Assembly (NCBI RefSeq): GCF_022538055.1
Contig: NZ_JAKZAM010000001.1
Location: 223,777 to 287,776, forward strand
Direction of reading: 5' to 3'
Length of the DNA: 64,000 bases
Origin: Cognataquiflexum nitidum
GTDB lineage: Bacteria; Bacteroidota; Bacteroidia; Cytophagales; Cyclobacteriaceae
Shown here one piece after another: positions 53,823-63,446 of this stretch (positions are counted from its first letter, which is position 1; every line of letters begins with the position of its first letter). The notes below the pieces were generated by a model. It did not search any database. It had not been told where the DNA came from and was given only the letters and a program-made list of their open reading frames with translations. Made by a program: the position numbers and the translations under genes.

Positions 53823-55193
53823 TTAAACATTGTCAGGTTCGGGGTGCACCCAAGGGCCTCTGTAGGGTCTTCTGAGTTTTTTGGTCGCTTCGGGGTCATC
53901 CACGATGATTCTCTTTTTTGGATCATAGACAAGTGGTCTTCCGAGTTCCATTGACATATTTGCCAAAATACAGCTTGCTGTGGAGATGTGTCCCTCCTCA
54001 ATATCCGCAACAGGAAGCTCTCCTGTTTTCATCGAATTCAAAAGATTTTGCATCTGCCTCCTTGTTGCCGGTGCGGCATTGAGCTCGATCCTATTTTCAG
54101 TTAAGTCTTCAGGATATTGTTCTTTTTCATACAATACGTCGAAAAGTAATTTATCTCCTTTTCCAAAGGGGATAAATTCAGCTTTCATCGTACTTCCTGC
54201 CAAAGTCCCGTTCTCACCAAAAATCTTGAAAGCCCAAGGATATTCAGGATCCACAGGATTGCCCCAGGTCCGGTGCTGCCACACGACATTCAGCCCATCA
54301 AATTCATAGATAGCAGTTTGTGTATCTGCAATATTCGATTTCCCTTCTTTTTGGACATAGATTCCACCGGTCGCAGTTATTTTACTTGGCCATCCAAGAC
54401 CCAAAAGCCAACGCACTGTATCCAACATGTGGACACACATATCTCCAGGGATTCCATTGCCATATTCCATAAATGTTCTCCACCATCTTGTATGGGGAAT
54501 TCCATCATATGGACGGAGTGGGGCAGGGCCTGTCCACATGTCATAATCCAAAAATTCGGGTATCGGCTCCAAAGGAGGGTTCCCATTAGCCCTCATGTGA
54601 TAGTAGCAACAGATCTCTACATGCGAAATCTTACCCAACATGCCACCATCCAAAACCTGTTTTTTGGCATCCCAAAGGTGTGGAGTGCTTCTTCGCTGGG
54701 TGCCCACCTGCACCATTTTGTTATATTTCCTTGCCGCAGCTACCACAGCTTCCCCTTCGATGACATCGACAGAGATGGGTTTTTGGAGGTAAACATGCGA
54801 ACCCGATTTGATGGCTGCAATGGCCTGTAAGGCATGCCAATGGTCGGGAGAACCAATCACTGTGATATCAAGTTTGTTTTCTTTCAGCAATTCCCGGTAG
54901 TCAGTATACAACTTTGGTATTTTGCCTGATTTCTGTCTTTTGGATACCAGATCGCCCGCCTCCTTCAGCATGTTTTTGTCCACATCACAGAGCGCCACCA
55001 CTTCCACATTGGCAACCTGTATCAATCTGAAAAGGTCGCTTTTCCCATACCATCCCGACCCGATCAAAGCCACTTTGAGAGGAGTTTCATTTTGGATGGG
55101 GTTCATTCCCATCATGCCCATGCTTGCCAGTGCCAAGGTGGCAAAACCGCCGGTTTTTAGGAATTGTCTTCTGTTGTAGGTGGATGTGTTCAT
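53823..55193 (-). CDS. Tat-exported Gfo/Idh/MocA family oxidoreductase (456 aa)
   Basis: The Tat signal YNRRQFLKTGGFATLAL shows export in folded form with bound cofactor. The Rossmann motif is a variant (ALIGSGWYGKSDL), followed by ALCDVDKNML and the EKP-type motif HVYLQKPISVDVIEGEAV (Gln replaces Glu before Lys-Pro). The C-terminal half is the substrate domain. Periplasmic members act on sugars or related compounds, often with tightly bound NAD(P). Length fits the family. Confidence 0.93.
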   Translation of the reverse strand: MNTSTYNRRQFLKTGGFATLALASMGMMGMNPIQNETPLKVALIGSGWYGKSDLFRLIQVANVEVVALCDVDKNMLKEAGDLVSKRQKSGKIPKLYTDYRELLKENKLDITVIGSPDHWHALQAIAAIKSGSHVYLQKPISVDVIEGEAVVAAARKYNKMVQVGTQRRSTPHLWDAKKQVLDGGMLGKISHVEICCYYHMRANGNPPLEPIPEFLDYDMWTGPAPLRPYDGIPHTRWWRTFMEYGNGIPGDMCVHMLDTVRWLLGLGWPSKITATGGIYVQKEGKSNIADTQTAIYEFDGLNVVWQHRTWGNPVDPEYPWAFKIFGENGTLAGSTMKAEFIPFGKGDKLLFDVLYEKEQYPEDLTENRIELNAAPATRRQMQNLLNSMKTGELPVADIEEGHISTASCILANMSMELGRPLVYDPKKRIIVDDPEATKKLRRPYRGPWVHPEPDNV

Positions 55194-55309
55194 AGGTTGT
55201 TTTTGGGATATAGGTAAATGATTTGAAAGAAATACAATTTACAAAAAGGTAAAAACCAAACAAATGGGATTTGATGGATGGTCAACAATTCAATCCATTT
55301 CAATGGTTT

Positions 55310-55759
55310 TTATAAATTCTGTAAATCGTCCATATCTTTTGGTCTCATTACCGACTTTTTGGCTTTGATAAGGTCCTCTTTTGAGATAGTTCGGACATAA
55401 AAGTCTGTATCAGAAAAAATAATGGAAGATTCAAAAGCCTTTTCAAAGTTGAGACCTTTCACCTCTACCATCAAATCTATTGCCACAGGAGATCTTCCAA
55501 AAGTGAAAACATCCCAATTTTTATTATGTAAAAAGTTTTCTGAGGTCATATCAAATAATGGCATCCCAAAATCCAAAAATGCTTGTTCGATTTTCTTGAA
55601 GTTTTCAAAACTTCTTTTTACCCAAATATCCATATCACCCGTGTTTCTAGGATATCCATGTAAGATTACAGAAAAGCCACCAACCAAAATATAATCAACC
55701 TGGTGGTTATTAAAACAACGGATAAAGTCTTTGAAATCAGAAGGGAATATGTTTTCCAT
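55310..55759 (-). CDS. nucleotidyltransferase-like protein (149 aa)
   Basis: The sequence DYILVGGFSVILHGYPRNTGDMDIWVKR has the G-G-F-S and D-x-D motifs of the nucleotidyltransferase superfamily; a third acidic residue may be in AIDLMVEV. It is similar to AbiEii/MNT-type or DUF6036 proteins. Its ATG is one base after the stop of the 65-codon gene at 55761-55958, in the manner of a toxin-antitoxin or defence pair, but no partner HEPN or AbiEi is evident. Function uncertain. Confidence 0.8.
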   Translation of the reverse strand: MENIFPSDFKDFIRCFNNHQVDYILVGGFSVILHGYPRNTGDMDIWVKRSFENFKKIEQAFLDFGMPLFDMTSENFLHNKNWDVFTFGRSPVAIDLMVEVKGLNFEKAFESSIIFSDTDFYVRTISKEDLIKAKKSVMRPKDMDDLQNL

Positions 55760-55760
55760 A

Positions 55761-55958
55761 TTATCTTTTCCTTACACTAAATGCAGTCTTATCCATCTTA
55801 GGTGGATTATCTAGAGAAAAACCATATGCCAAGCTATTAAGATAAAATGCAATCTCCAGCAATTCCCAGGGACTTTTTCCGCGGTATTCCTCGCCGTAGT
55901 TCACTTGTTCATCTGCCTTCGATGCTTTGAATGCTGTTCTGTCTAATTTAAATTCCAT
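55761..55958 (-). CDS. small protein paired with the nucleotidyltransferase (65 aa)
   Basis: From ATG 55958: MEFKLDRTAFKASKADEQVN, then EEYRGKSPWELLEIAFYLNS and a basic end (KTAFSVRKR). No known family seen. It is followed after 1 base by the nucleotidyltransferase, so the two are translated together. The frame continues upstream to 56003 but the shorter start fits better. Confidence 0.65.
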   Translation of the reverse strand: MEFKLDRTAFKASKADEQVNYGEEYRGKSPWELLEIAFYLNSLAYGFSLDNPPKMDKTAFSVRKR

Positions 55959-56044
55959 GAAGGTCAATTTACCAAAATGAACTTGGATTGAGAATTTATT
56001 CAAAAAATAATTGAAGATGGAGTAAGTTTTGGGTAGACTTCTGT

Positions 56045-57115
56045 TTATAATTTTACTCCAAATCTTTCTCCCAAACTCCTCAGATCCTCTTCCACAGGCG
56101 TAAGCAAAGGGATTCCACTGACCCTTCTTTCGGCTTCAAGTTCGCGTTCAGGATCACCGGGAATCAAAACTTTTTCATTTCCTTCTGTAGGTTTTGCCTG
56201 ACGGAACCTGACGATCCAATTGTCCATGTGGGATTTGAAGTCATCCGCAGGACGGAAAGCATCCACGCGCATAGCACCAAAAAAATGGCCCAAACCCTCA
56301 CCGACAGGATTAGGGTCCGGCTCAAGGAATGCCACAAATGGTGGGACCCAAGGGCCGTAATTTGCTCCCGAAAGTACTGCGGAAAATATATCTATTATCG
56401 CCCCCAATGCATATCCTTTGTGCGAACCATGCTCTCGGTCTCCTCCGAGAGGAAGCAAAGCACCTCCCTTTTTCACTCCATTGGAATCAGTCGTCTGATT
56501 GCCGTCTTTGTCCTGCACCCAACCGAGTGGTGCATCCATTTCTTTTCTCTGCAGGATTTCCAATTTCCCATTTGCTGCAGTTGTGGTGGCCATATCGGCG
56601 ACAAAAGGAGGTTGGTTTTTAGCCGGAATAGCCACGGCAATCGGATTGGTTCCAAGCAATCTCTCTTTGGAAAAAGTTGGACTTACCAAAGGACTGGCAT
56701 TGGTCAGCGAGATCCCGATCATATCATGGTCGAGTGCCATCATAGCATGATATCCCGCAATGCCGTAATGGTTGGAATGCTTTACCGAAACCCATCCCGT
56801 ACCTGCGATTTTTGCTTTGTCTATCGCCACCTGCATCGCAAAAGGTGCGACAACCAAACCCAAACCACCGTCACCATCCACCACAGCCGTACTCGGGGTT
56901 TCGTGGACTATTTTGATATTTGGGGTTGCGTTGATTCTTCCTTTTTCCCACAGCCTCACATACCCGGAAAGTCTTGCTACCCCATGGGAATCCACACCTC
57001 TGAGGTCTGCTGATAATAAAACATCAGCAGCAAGCGCTGCATCTTTTTCAGGACAGCCGATTTTTAAAAGTATGGATTTGGTAAAGTTGAATAAGTCAGC
57101 GTATGAAAATATCAT
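56045..57115 (-). CDS. Ldh family oxidoreductase (malate/lactate dehydrogenase-like, 356 aa)
   Basis: This NAD(P)-dependent family lacks the Rossmann fold. Motifs are ADLRGVDSHGVARLSGYV, VSVKHSNHYGIAGYHAM (His for catalysis) and GSHKGYALGAIIDIFS. Members oxidise malate, lactate, ureidoglycolate or sulfolactate; the substrate cannot be told here. It is followed upstream on the same strand by ppx with a 27-base gap. Confidence 0.93.
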   Translation of the reverse strand: MIFSYADLFNFTKSILLKIGCPEKDAALAADVLLSADLRGVDSHGVARLSGYVRLWEKGRINATPNIKIVHETPSTAVVDGDGGLGLVVAPFAMQVAIDKAKIAGTGWVSVKHSNHYGIAGYHAMMALDHDMIGISLTNASPLVSPTFSKERLLGTNPIAVAIPAKNQPPFVADMATTTAANGKLEILQRKEMDAPLGWVQDKDGNQTTDSNGVKKGGALLPLGGDREHGSHKGYALGAIIDIFSAVLSGANYGPWVPPFVAFLEPDPNPVGEGLGHFFGAMRVDAFRPADDFKSHMDNWIVRFRQAKPTEGNEKVLIPGDPERELEAERRVSGIPLLTPVEEDLRSLGERFGVKL

Positions 57116-57142
57116 GGTTGGGATCCGGATTTAAGGATTGGA

Positions 57143-58102
57143 TTACCTGCTGATAAGGGTGTTGGCTTGGGAATGTTTTCCCATCAATTCCGCTATAGCT
57201 CCTTCTTTCAGTGCAAAATTGGAACAAATCAAAGTAGAAACAGGGACAAGCTTCAAGATATATTCGATCAGGCAAGCGGCCACGACGATCATATCCACCC
57301 TCATTTCGATCATGCCGGGGATCAAAAGCCTTTCCTCTCTACTGAGCGTCAAAAGCTTTTGAGCAATCAATTCAAATTCCTCTCTTGGCAATTGAAATAC
57401 CTGTTGGGTCTTCAACTTGGTCTCATGCAGCGAAGCAAAATAAATGTCTGTCAGCGTATCAAATGTCCCAGAAGAACCAACAATTCCTGTTGGATTATAT
57501 TTTTTGATGGCGTTGACAAGGTCTCCTAGTTTTTCCTCAAGATAAACAGTCAGGTTCTCCACCTCACCAGGCAAAATCGGATCATGGTAATGAAACAAGT
57601 CGAGCATTCTTTGTCCACCAATTTCAAAACTTTTTCTCCAAAATGCTTCTTGGGAATTACCGATGATAAATTCTACTGAACCACCTCCAATATCCATCAT
57701 CAGACAGGTTTCATCTGTAAGTGAACAGCTAAATCTGATGCCTTCATAGATCATTTGGGCTTCCTGTTCCCCATCGATGACAAGAACATCAATCTGGAAT
57801 TGTTCTTTGATTTTGGACACAAATTCTTTCCCATTGTCGGCATTTCGGACGCCACTCGTGGCAAATGCAAAAATATTTGTAATCCCTTCACCGTCTATAA
57901 GGTTTCTGAAATGGTGCAAAGTATGAAAAGCCCTTTTTTCAGCATCCGGATGGATGGTATTTCGGCTGATGCCACCTTGACCGATCTTGACAGGAATTTT
58001 CTCTTTGTATATAGTCTCGAACCTGTCTGCATACAATTCCACCAAAAGAAGGTGAAACGTATTGGTACCCATGTCGATGATTGCAGCTTTGGTCGGAATC
58101 AT
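57143..58102 (-). CDS. ppx: exopolyphosphatase/guanosine pentaphosphate phosphatase family (319 aa)
   Basis: The actin-like ATPase motifs AAIDMGTNTFHLLLVEL, the catalytic-Glu region ATSGVRNADNG and MMDIGGGSVEFI (phosphate 2) match Ppx/GppA. It lacks the long C-terminal HD domain of E. coli Ppx, as short Bacteroidota forms do. It degrades polyphosphate or pppGpp. It shares the strand and probably a transcript with the Ldh gene and is divergent from the carboxylase gene. Confidence 0.92.
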   Translation of the reverse strand: MIPTKAAIIDMGTNTFHLLLVELYADRFETIYKEKIPVKIGQGGISRNTIHPDAEKRAFHTLHHFRNLIDGEGITNIFAFATSGVRNADNGKEFVSKIKEQFQIDVLVIDGEQEAQMIYEGIRFSCSLTDETCLMMDIGGGSVEFIIGNSQEAFWRKSFEIGGQRMLDLFHYHDPILPGEVENLTVYLEEKLGDLVNAIKKYNPTGIVGSSGTFDTLTDIYFASLHETKLKTQQVFQLPREEFELIAQKLLTLSREERLLIPGMIEMRVDMIVVAACLIEYILKLVPVSTLICSNFALKEGAIAELMGKHSQANTLISR

Positions 58103-58267
58103 ACCACCTTGATTTTTTGATTGCGCGAATATAAAAAGTTTATTCTAAAACCCTTTACAAGAATTTATTATGATCTTGAATTTGAATTTACTTGAGGTTC
58201 CTCAATTTAAATTTCCTCCCTAGATTGTCCCGCATTATATTTGACCAAACCAAATAACTTTAGAGAC

Positions 58268-59851
58268 ATGGACAGCAAAATCAAAGGTGTATATTCCCTT
58301 CCCTCCAATAAGGACAAATTTGAATTACTGAATAAGAAAAATGAGGAAGCTTTGCTCGGTGGAGGAGAAGCAAGAATTGCTGCCCAACATAATAAAGGCA
58401 AACTTACTGCAAGAGAAAGGTTACATTTTTTACTTGATGAAGGCAGTTTTCAGGAAATTGACAAATTTGTAATGCACCGTGCCAAAGACTTTGGTCTTGA
58501 CAAAGAGCATTACTTAGGGGATGGCGTAGTTACAGGATATGGAGAAATCAATGGCCGTTTGGTCTATGTGTATTCTCAGGATTTTACGATTTTTGGAGGT
58601 TCACTTTCCGAAACTCATGCAGAGAAAATTTGCAAAATCATGGACATGGCCATGAAAAACGGTGCTCCCGTGATTGGCTTGAATGATTCGGGAGGCGCAA
58701 GGATCCAAGAAGGCGTTGTCTCATTGGGTGGATATGCGGATATTTTTTATAGAAATACTTTGGCCTCGGGTGTAGTGCCCCAGATTTCAGCTATCATGGG
58801 ACCTTGTGCAGGTGGAGCGGTGTATTCTCCTGCAATCACGGATTTTATCCTGATGGTCGAAAACACCTCCTACATGTTTGTGACGGGACCCAATGTCGTA
58901 AAAACCGTCACTGCCGAAAATGTCACTGCAGAAGAATTGGGCGGGGCTAGCACACATTCTACCAAAAGTGGGGTAACTCATTTTGCCTGTGCCAATGAAT
59001 TGGAATGTATCAACCATATCAAAAAATTGCTCAGCTATATGCCTCAAAATTGTGAGGATACCGCTCCTGTTTATGGGTATGAATTAAAAGAAGATGAGTC
59101 CAGGAAAGTTTTGGATACCATCATTCCCGATAATCCTAACCATCCTTACGATATCCGCGATGTAGTGGATGGGATCTGTGATGAAGGCTCGTTTTTGGAA
59201 GTGCACAAAAATTACGCAGACAATATTGTCGTGGGATTTGCAAGACTTGCAGGAAGAAGTATCGGGATTGTCGGAAATCAACCCCAATCACTCGCCGGAG
59301 TTTTGGATAACCACGCATCAATGAAGGCAGCAAGATTTGTGAGGACATGTGACTCTTTCAATGTACCGCTATTGGTTTTGGTGGATGTGCCGGGATTTTT
59401 ACCTGGAACAGATCAAGAATGGAACGGAATCATTACCAATGGGGCCAAGTTGCTTTATGCGTTTTCGGAAGCGACAGTTCCAAGGATTACCGTCATCACC
59501 CGAAAAGCCTATGGAGGTGCTTATGATGTGATGAATTCCAAACATATCGGAGCTGATCTGAATTTTGCCTGGCCTACTGCTGAGATTGCTGTGATGGGCG
59601 CTAAAGGTGCGGCGGAGATTATTTTCAAAAGAGAAATCGCTGAAGCAGAAGATCCGGCAGCCAAGCTTCAAGAGAAAATTGATGACTATACTTCCAAATT
59701 CGCCAATCCATACCGTGCTGCTCACAGAGGTTTTATCGATGAGGTGATTACCCCTTCCGAAACAAGAGAAAAACTGATCAGGGGTTTCAAAATGCTCGAA
59801 AACAAAGTGGATAAGCTGCCAAGGAAGAAGCATGGGAATATACCCTTGTAG
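58268..59851 (+). CDS. acyl-CoA carboxylase carboxyltransferase (beta) subunit, propionyl-CoA type (527 aa)
   Basis: It transfers carboxyl from biotin to an acyl-CoA. The motifs [58 protein letters not shown] and [18 protein letters not shown] are typical of the crotonase-fold carboxyltransferase. The ATG at 58268 is used; a TTG at 58241 adds nine residues. The biotin carboxylase subunit is not adjacent. The stop codon is the first bases of the 7-bp array at 59849. Confidence 0.95.
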   Translation: MDSKIKGVYSLPSNKDKFELLNKKNEEALLGGGEARIAAQHNKGKLTARERLHFLLDEGSFQEIDKFVMHRAKDFGLDKEHYLGDGVVTGYGEINGRLVYVYSQDFTIFGGSLSETHAEKICKIMDMAMKNGAPVIGLNDSGGARIQEGVVSLGGYADIFYRNTLASGVVPQISAIMGPCAGGAVYSPAITDFILMVENTSYMFVTGPNVVKTVTAENVTAEELGGASTHSTKSGVTHFACANELECINHIKKLLSYMPQNCEDTAPVYGYELKEDESRKVLDTIIPDNPNHPYDIRDVVDGICDEGSFLEVHKNYADNIVVGFARLAGRSIGIVGNQPQSLAGVLDNHASMKAARFVRTCDSFNVPLLVLVDVPGFLPGTDQEWNGIITNGAKLLYAFSEATVPRITVITRKAYGGAYDVMNSKHIGADLNFAWPTAEIAVMGAKGAAEIIFKREIAEAEDPAAKLQEKIDDYTSKFANPYRAAHRGFIDEVITPSETREKLIRGFKMLENKVDKLPRKKHGNIPL

Positions 59852-59879
59852 TCAATGGTCGATAGTCAATAGTCAATAG
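59849..59879. repeat. 7-bp array, left flank of four-helix-bundle gene
   Basis: TAGTCAA, TGGTCGA, TAGTCAA, TAGTCAA, TAG in perfect 7-base step. On the opposite strand it reads TATTGAC-type units, matching the right array at 60314-60335 in inverted orientation. Confidence 0.8.
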
Positions 59880-59920
59880 AATTTACCAAATCAATTGTTT
59901 TTTAAAAATAACTTGAACGT

Positions 59921-60277
59921 ATGCCTTATAAATTTGAGAATCTGAAAGTATGGCAAAGAGCAATGGAGTTGAATGATGAGATTTTTAGGAGATCAAAAAA
60001 ATTCCCGGTAGATGAAAGATTTAATCTAATTTCTCAGATCCGTCGAGCCGCAGATTCAATAGTGTTGAATATTGCTGAAGGAAGTACAAGTCAAAGTCAT
60101 GCTGAGTTTTCAAGGTTCTTAGGGTATTCAATACGTTCTGTCGTAGAAGTGGCTTGTGCTTTATTTATAGCAAAACGCAGGGACTATTTAGAAAATGAAG
60201 AATTCATCTATTTATATAATTTTACAGATGAATTGGTGAAAATGCTGCAAGGACTCAAAGCCAAACTAAAAGATTGA
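59921..60277 (+). CDS. four-helix bundle protein, S23/IVS family (118 aa)
   Basis: The family (four helix bundle protein, related to the protein encoded by intervening sequences in 23S rRNA genes) shows FENLKVWQRAMELNDEIF, the RRAADSIVLNIAEG motif and SRFLGYSIRSVVEVACALF. The length is standard. Relatives include the Avd accessory of diversity-generating retroelements, but no reverse transcriptase or variable repeat is near. It sits between two short 7-bp arrays in inverted orientation, like a small mobile cassette. Role unknown. Confidence 0.9.
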   Translation: MPYKFENLKVWQRAMELNDEIFRRSKKFPVDERFNLISQIRRAADSIVLNIAEGSTSQSHAEFSRFLGYSIRSVVEVACALFIAKRRDYLENEEFIYLYNFTDELVKMLQGLKAKLKD

Positions 60278-60313
60278 ATTATCATCATGCATTGAAAAAC
60301 AATTGAGCCAAAG

Positions 60314-60335
60314 CTATGGACTATGGTCTATGGAC
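60314..60335. repeat. 7-bp array, right flank of four-helix-bundle gene
   Basis: CTATGGA, CTATGGT, CTATGGA, C. It runs into the ATG at 60330 used by an upstream start option of the M42 peptidase. Confidence 0.75.
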
Positions 60336-60347
60336 AAACAAAAAAAT

Positions 60348-61430
60348 ATGCAAAATTTTAACACAGAAGCTTCTCGAACCTTCCTCTACAAATACCTCAA
60401 TAACGCCTCTCCCACGGGATTTGAGGCTTCTGGCCAACAGATTTGGTTGGATTACATCAAACCTTATGTGGACAGCTACTTTACTGACAGCTATGGAACA
60501 GTCGTCGGGGTGATCAATCCCGAAGCTGAATACAAGGTCGTCATAGAAGCCCATGCCGACGAGATCAGTTGGTTTGTCAATTATATCAATGCCGACGGCT
60601 ATATCTATGTCCGTAGAAACGGCGGGTCTGACCACATGATTGCTCCATCCATGCGGGTAAATATCCATACGGACAATGCCGTCATTCCAGGAGTTTTTGG
60701 TTGGCCGGCGATCCATGTCAGGAAAGAAGGAAAAGAAGAAGGGCCGACTTTGGATAATATTTTTATCGATGTCGGGGCAAGAAACAAAGAAGAAGTGGAG
60801 GCATTGGGCATCCATGTCGGTTGCGTGATTACCTTCAAAGATGAGCTTCAGGAATTGAATGGAAAATTTTATTCAGGCAGGGCTTTGGACAACAGGATCG
60901 GGGGATATATGATTGCGCAGGTCGCAAGGAAAATCAAGGAGTCAGGACTCAAGCTTCCTTTCGGCTTATATATAGTGAATGCCGTGCAGGAAGAAATCGG
61001 TCTCCGAGGCGCAGAAATGATTGCTGCCCGCATCAAGCCGAATGTAGCGATCATCACCGATGTGTGCCACGATACCACTGCACCGATGTATTCCAAGATA
61101 ACAAGTGGCGAGCAGGTAGCCGGAAAAGGACCTGTCTTGACTTATGGAGCTGCAGTCCACAAAAAATTATTGGATTTGGTCATCGAATCTGCCAAGAAAA
61201 ACAGCATTCCCTTCCAAAGGGCAGCAGCTTCGAGAAGTACCGGAACAGATACAGATGCTTTTGCTTATTCCAATGAAGGCGTCCCTTCTGCCTTGATTTC
61301 CCTTCCTTTGAAATACATGCACACGACCGTGGAGACAGCTAGCAAAGAAGACATCGAAAATGTCATTCTTCTGATGTATCAATTCTTGGCTGAATTAGAT
61401 CCGGGCTATGATTTTAGATATATAAAATAG
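60348..61430 (+). CDS. M42 family metallopeptidase (aminopeptidase/endoglucanase-like, 360 aa)
   Basis: A dinuclear zinc or cobalt aminopeptidase of the tetrahedral type. The metal and catalytic motifs IEAHADEISWFV, ALDNRIGGYMIAQV, NAVQEEIGLRGAEMIAA, ITDVCHDT and MHTTVETAS are intact. The frame opens at 60303 and has ATG codons at 60330 and 60348; the residues from 60303 to 60335 are translated repeat array, so the start at 60348 (MQNFNTEASRTFLYKYLNN) is preferred. It is a cytoplasmic enzyme. Confidence 0.92.
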   Translation: MQNFNTEASRTFLYKYLNNASPTGFEASGQQIWLDYIKPYVDSYFTDSYGTVVGVINPEAEYKVVIEAHADEISWFVNYINADGYIYVRRNGGSDHMIAPSMRVNIHTDNAVIPGVFGWPAIHVRKEGKEEGPTLDNIFIDVGARNKEEVEALGIHVGCVITFKDELQELNGKFYSGRALDNRIGGYMIAQVARKIKESGLKLPFGLYIVNAVQEEIGLRGAEMIAARIKPNVAIITDVCHDTTAPMYSKITSGEQVAGKGPVLTYGAAVHKKLLDLVIESAKKNSIPFQRAAASRSTGTDTDAFAYSNEGVPSALISLPLKYMHTTVETASKEDIENVILLMYQFLAELDPGYDFRYIK

Positions 61431-61698
61431 TGGTTATGTTTAAGTGAATGGAAAAAAAATTACTATTTGATTTTGATTAAGTATGGGTTATTTTAAACAA
61501 TTTATAAAACATAATTTTTAAACTATCTCTAATCATTTATTCTACATTCACTGTTGAATCCTTAGGAATTAGAATACTTTTATCTTAATCGACTTGAACA
61601 TAAAACATAAGTTGCTTGTATTAGGAATGTTTTATGACAAATTTAAAATATGTTGAGATATGTAATAGGAAAGAAAAAAAACTAGAAATTCGAAGAAA
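61431..61698. other. AT-rich spacer between convergent genes
   Basis: No gene or clear terminator hairpin was found in this stretch between the M42 peptidase and the right-edge peptide locus. Confidence 0.4.
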
Positions 61699-62223
61699 TC
61701 AATCTGTGAAATTTAAGAATTGAAAATATTCATCGAGTTTTTCCCTATTCCCTTGGTCAAATACTTCCAAACAACAAATTTTCCCATCTCTGAAAAATCC
61801 CAGCTTTGGGAAAAATTCATGCTGGTTCAAAAAGGGGGCTTGATCAGTTTCAAGGATTTCAACCCGATCAAAAGAAAGAATACTCTGTATGGAAAATCTT
61901 ATTTCCCTCTCTTTGATTTTTTGGTTTCTAATTACTAACATTCCTTTTTTAGGTCTTGATGAAAAATATTCCTTAAGATATTCATTCAATTCTTCAAAAC
62001 AATTGAAACAGGAACTGGAAGGTAGAACCAAAATCAATCCATCTTTCATAATTATTGATTCTGGGAGTTCCAACACTTCATAAAAACGATTCTTATTCAA
62101 ATCCTGATTCACTAGTTCACGCAAAGTTTTAACCTCTGAATCAACATTAATATCCACATCTCTTAAAGAAGAAGTACATCCGGTTAATAATGCCAAAAGG
62201 AATACAGTTCTATTTTTCATCAA
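61699..62223 (-). CDS. thioredoxin-like lipoprotein with CxxC (174 aa)
   Basis: A lipobox (LALLTGC, Cys16) precedes a domain with LVLPSSSCFNCFEELNEYL, a thioredoxin-like strand-CxxC-helix pattern (Cys-Phe-Asn-Cys), so a periplasm-facing redox or metal role is possible. The start overlaps the propeller gene's end by 14 bases. It is the last gene of the three-gene run with the Cys-rich peptide, whose four Cys could be its target; this is inference. Confidence 0.7.
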   Translation of the reverse strand: MMKNRTVFLLALLTGCTSSLRDVDINVDSEVKTLRELVNQDLNKNRFYEVLELPESIIMKDGLILVLPSSSCFNCFEELNEYLKEYFSSRPKKGMLVIRNQKIKEREIRFSIQSILSFDRVEILETDQAPFLNQHEFFPKLGFFRDGKICCLEVFDQGNREKLDEYFQFLNFTD

Positions 62224-63364
62224 AAAGAAAAATTATGGGGTTATCACCGTCTTTCACCTGAAAAAGGGTCTGGTACTCTCCTAAAACGCTTGATTCAGCT
62301 GGGATAATCATATAAGCATAACTATTGTCTAAGGAACCAAATGAAATTTCTTCATCTAAATCTAAGGTTACTTTTTGATTCTGATATTCAAATGAGATTT
62401 TCCTTCCTGACTTTAACTCCTTCTTTGACTTATCATAAACTGAGACAAAAGAACGCCCTTGATTAAAAAACCTATATAAAAGATTGTTTTCCATTTCAAC
62501 TATATTCCCAATATTAAATGATTTTTCAGTTGAATTTATATGTTGGAAAACTTCTACTATTGATGAATATCCCTTACCTACAAGGTCATCTTCCAAAATC
62601 TTTTTATCTCCAAAATCGATGTGAAATTTCGGGGTTACATAAAATTTTTCATTAACATTATATATTGTATCATTAAATGAATTCACAAAATTATAACCTT
62701 CTGGTGATTTTGAGAAAAAGTCATGTCTTAGTACGTGTAGATATCTGGCTTTCTCTGGATTAAACTCTAATTTTTTACTTGAAAATTTATATCCGGTAGC
62801 AAAATTTTCTCCAGAGAAATAATACAGTGAAAAATTATCTAAGATTTCCATATAACCTGAAGTTCCTATAATTCCTTCTTTTAAACGCTCTATCCCAAGT
62901 AGTTGATAGTTGATTGGATAAGAAATTTCTAGATTGAAATCATAAGTAAACTGAAATATCCTAGATTTATTAGAATCATAAATCCAGATCCTTTCTTGAT
63001 CAGGTAATAAAATAATGTCTGTTAAATTCACAAATTCATCAGGCCCACCCTTTCCCTTTGATAACTTCTCTATAAAATTTCCACTCATATCAAATTTAAA
63101 AACTGTATTTCCCCCTTTAATAAAAAGTATATCCCTTTTACGATCTATAACTATCTTATTTATATAATCCACCAAAGAAGTATCAGAGGATTCAAGTTTA
63201 ATGATTTCGCGAAGATTATATTTTTCGGAAAGATTTAAAATGGACTCTTCACCCGGAGTTTCTTGGTAAATTGTCTTTAGATCGAATTCAACTTTTTGAT
63301 CTGGAGGATTGGAACAACCCAAAATCAAGCATAGGTATAAATATGGTGCTATAAATCGTTTCAT
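62210..63364 (-). CDS. six-bladed beta-propeller-type lipoprotein (384 aa)
   Basis: A lipobox (LCLILGC, Cys17) leads into a six-bladed propeller-like pattern of the kind (DUF5128/BF3164-like) found beside NVEALA peptides in Bacteroidota. Blade-like stretches include DILFIKGGNTVFKFDMSG, FVNLTDIILLPDQERIWIYD and KPKFHIDF-type segments. The assignment is by pattern and context. It follows the peptide gene after an attenuator-like hairpin and overlaps the CxxC lipoprotein by 14 bases. Confidence 0.75.
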   Translation of the reverse strand: MKRFIAPYLYLCLILGCSNPPDQKVEFDLKTIYQETPGEESILNLSEKYNLREIIKLESSDTSLVDYINKIVIDRKRDILFIKGGNTVFKFDMSGNFIEKLSKGKGGPDEFVNLTDIILLPDQERIWIYDSNKSRIFQFTYDFNLEISYPINYQLLGIERLKEGIIGTSGYMEILDNFSLYYFSGENFATGYKFSSKKLEFNPEKARYLHVLRHDFFSKSPEGYNFVNSFNDTIYNVNEKFYVTPKFHIDFGDKKILEDDLVGKGYSSIVEVFQHINSTEKSFNIGNIVEMENNLLYRFFNQGRSFVSVYDKSKKELKSGRKISFEYQNQKVTLDLDEEISFGSLDNSYAYMIIPAESSVLGEYQTLFQVKDGDNPIIFLFDEK

Positions 63365-63384
63365 TGTATAAAGTTTAATTTGAT

Positions 63385-63430
63385 AAAAAATAATGGGGAG
63401 AATTTGATTGAAATAATCAAACTCCCCATT
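63385..63430 (-). terminator. terminator/attenuator between Cys-rich peptide and propeller genes
   Basis: On the plus strand AATGGGGAG (63392-63400) pairs with CTCCCCATT (63422-63430), with an inner TTTGATT/AATCAAA stem. On the minus strand the hairpin is followed by ATTATTTTTTATC. It sits between the peptide gene and its downstream genes. Confidence 0.8.
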
Positions 63431-63446
63431 TCACTTTTTGAATAAA

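Noticed and set aside
59921..60277. Part of a diversity-generating retroelement (Avd-like)
   Set aside because: No reverse transcriptase, template repeat or variable repeat nearby.
60303..60347. N-terminal extension of the M42 peptidase
   Set aside because: It is translated repeat array; the peptidase begins at 60348 or possibly 60330.
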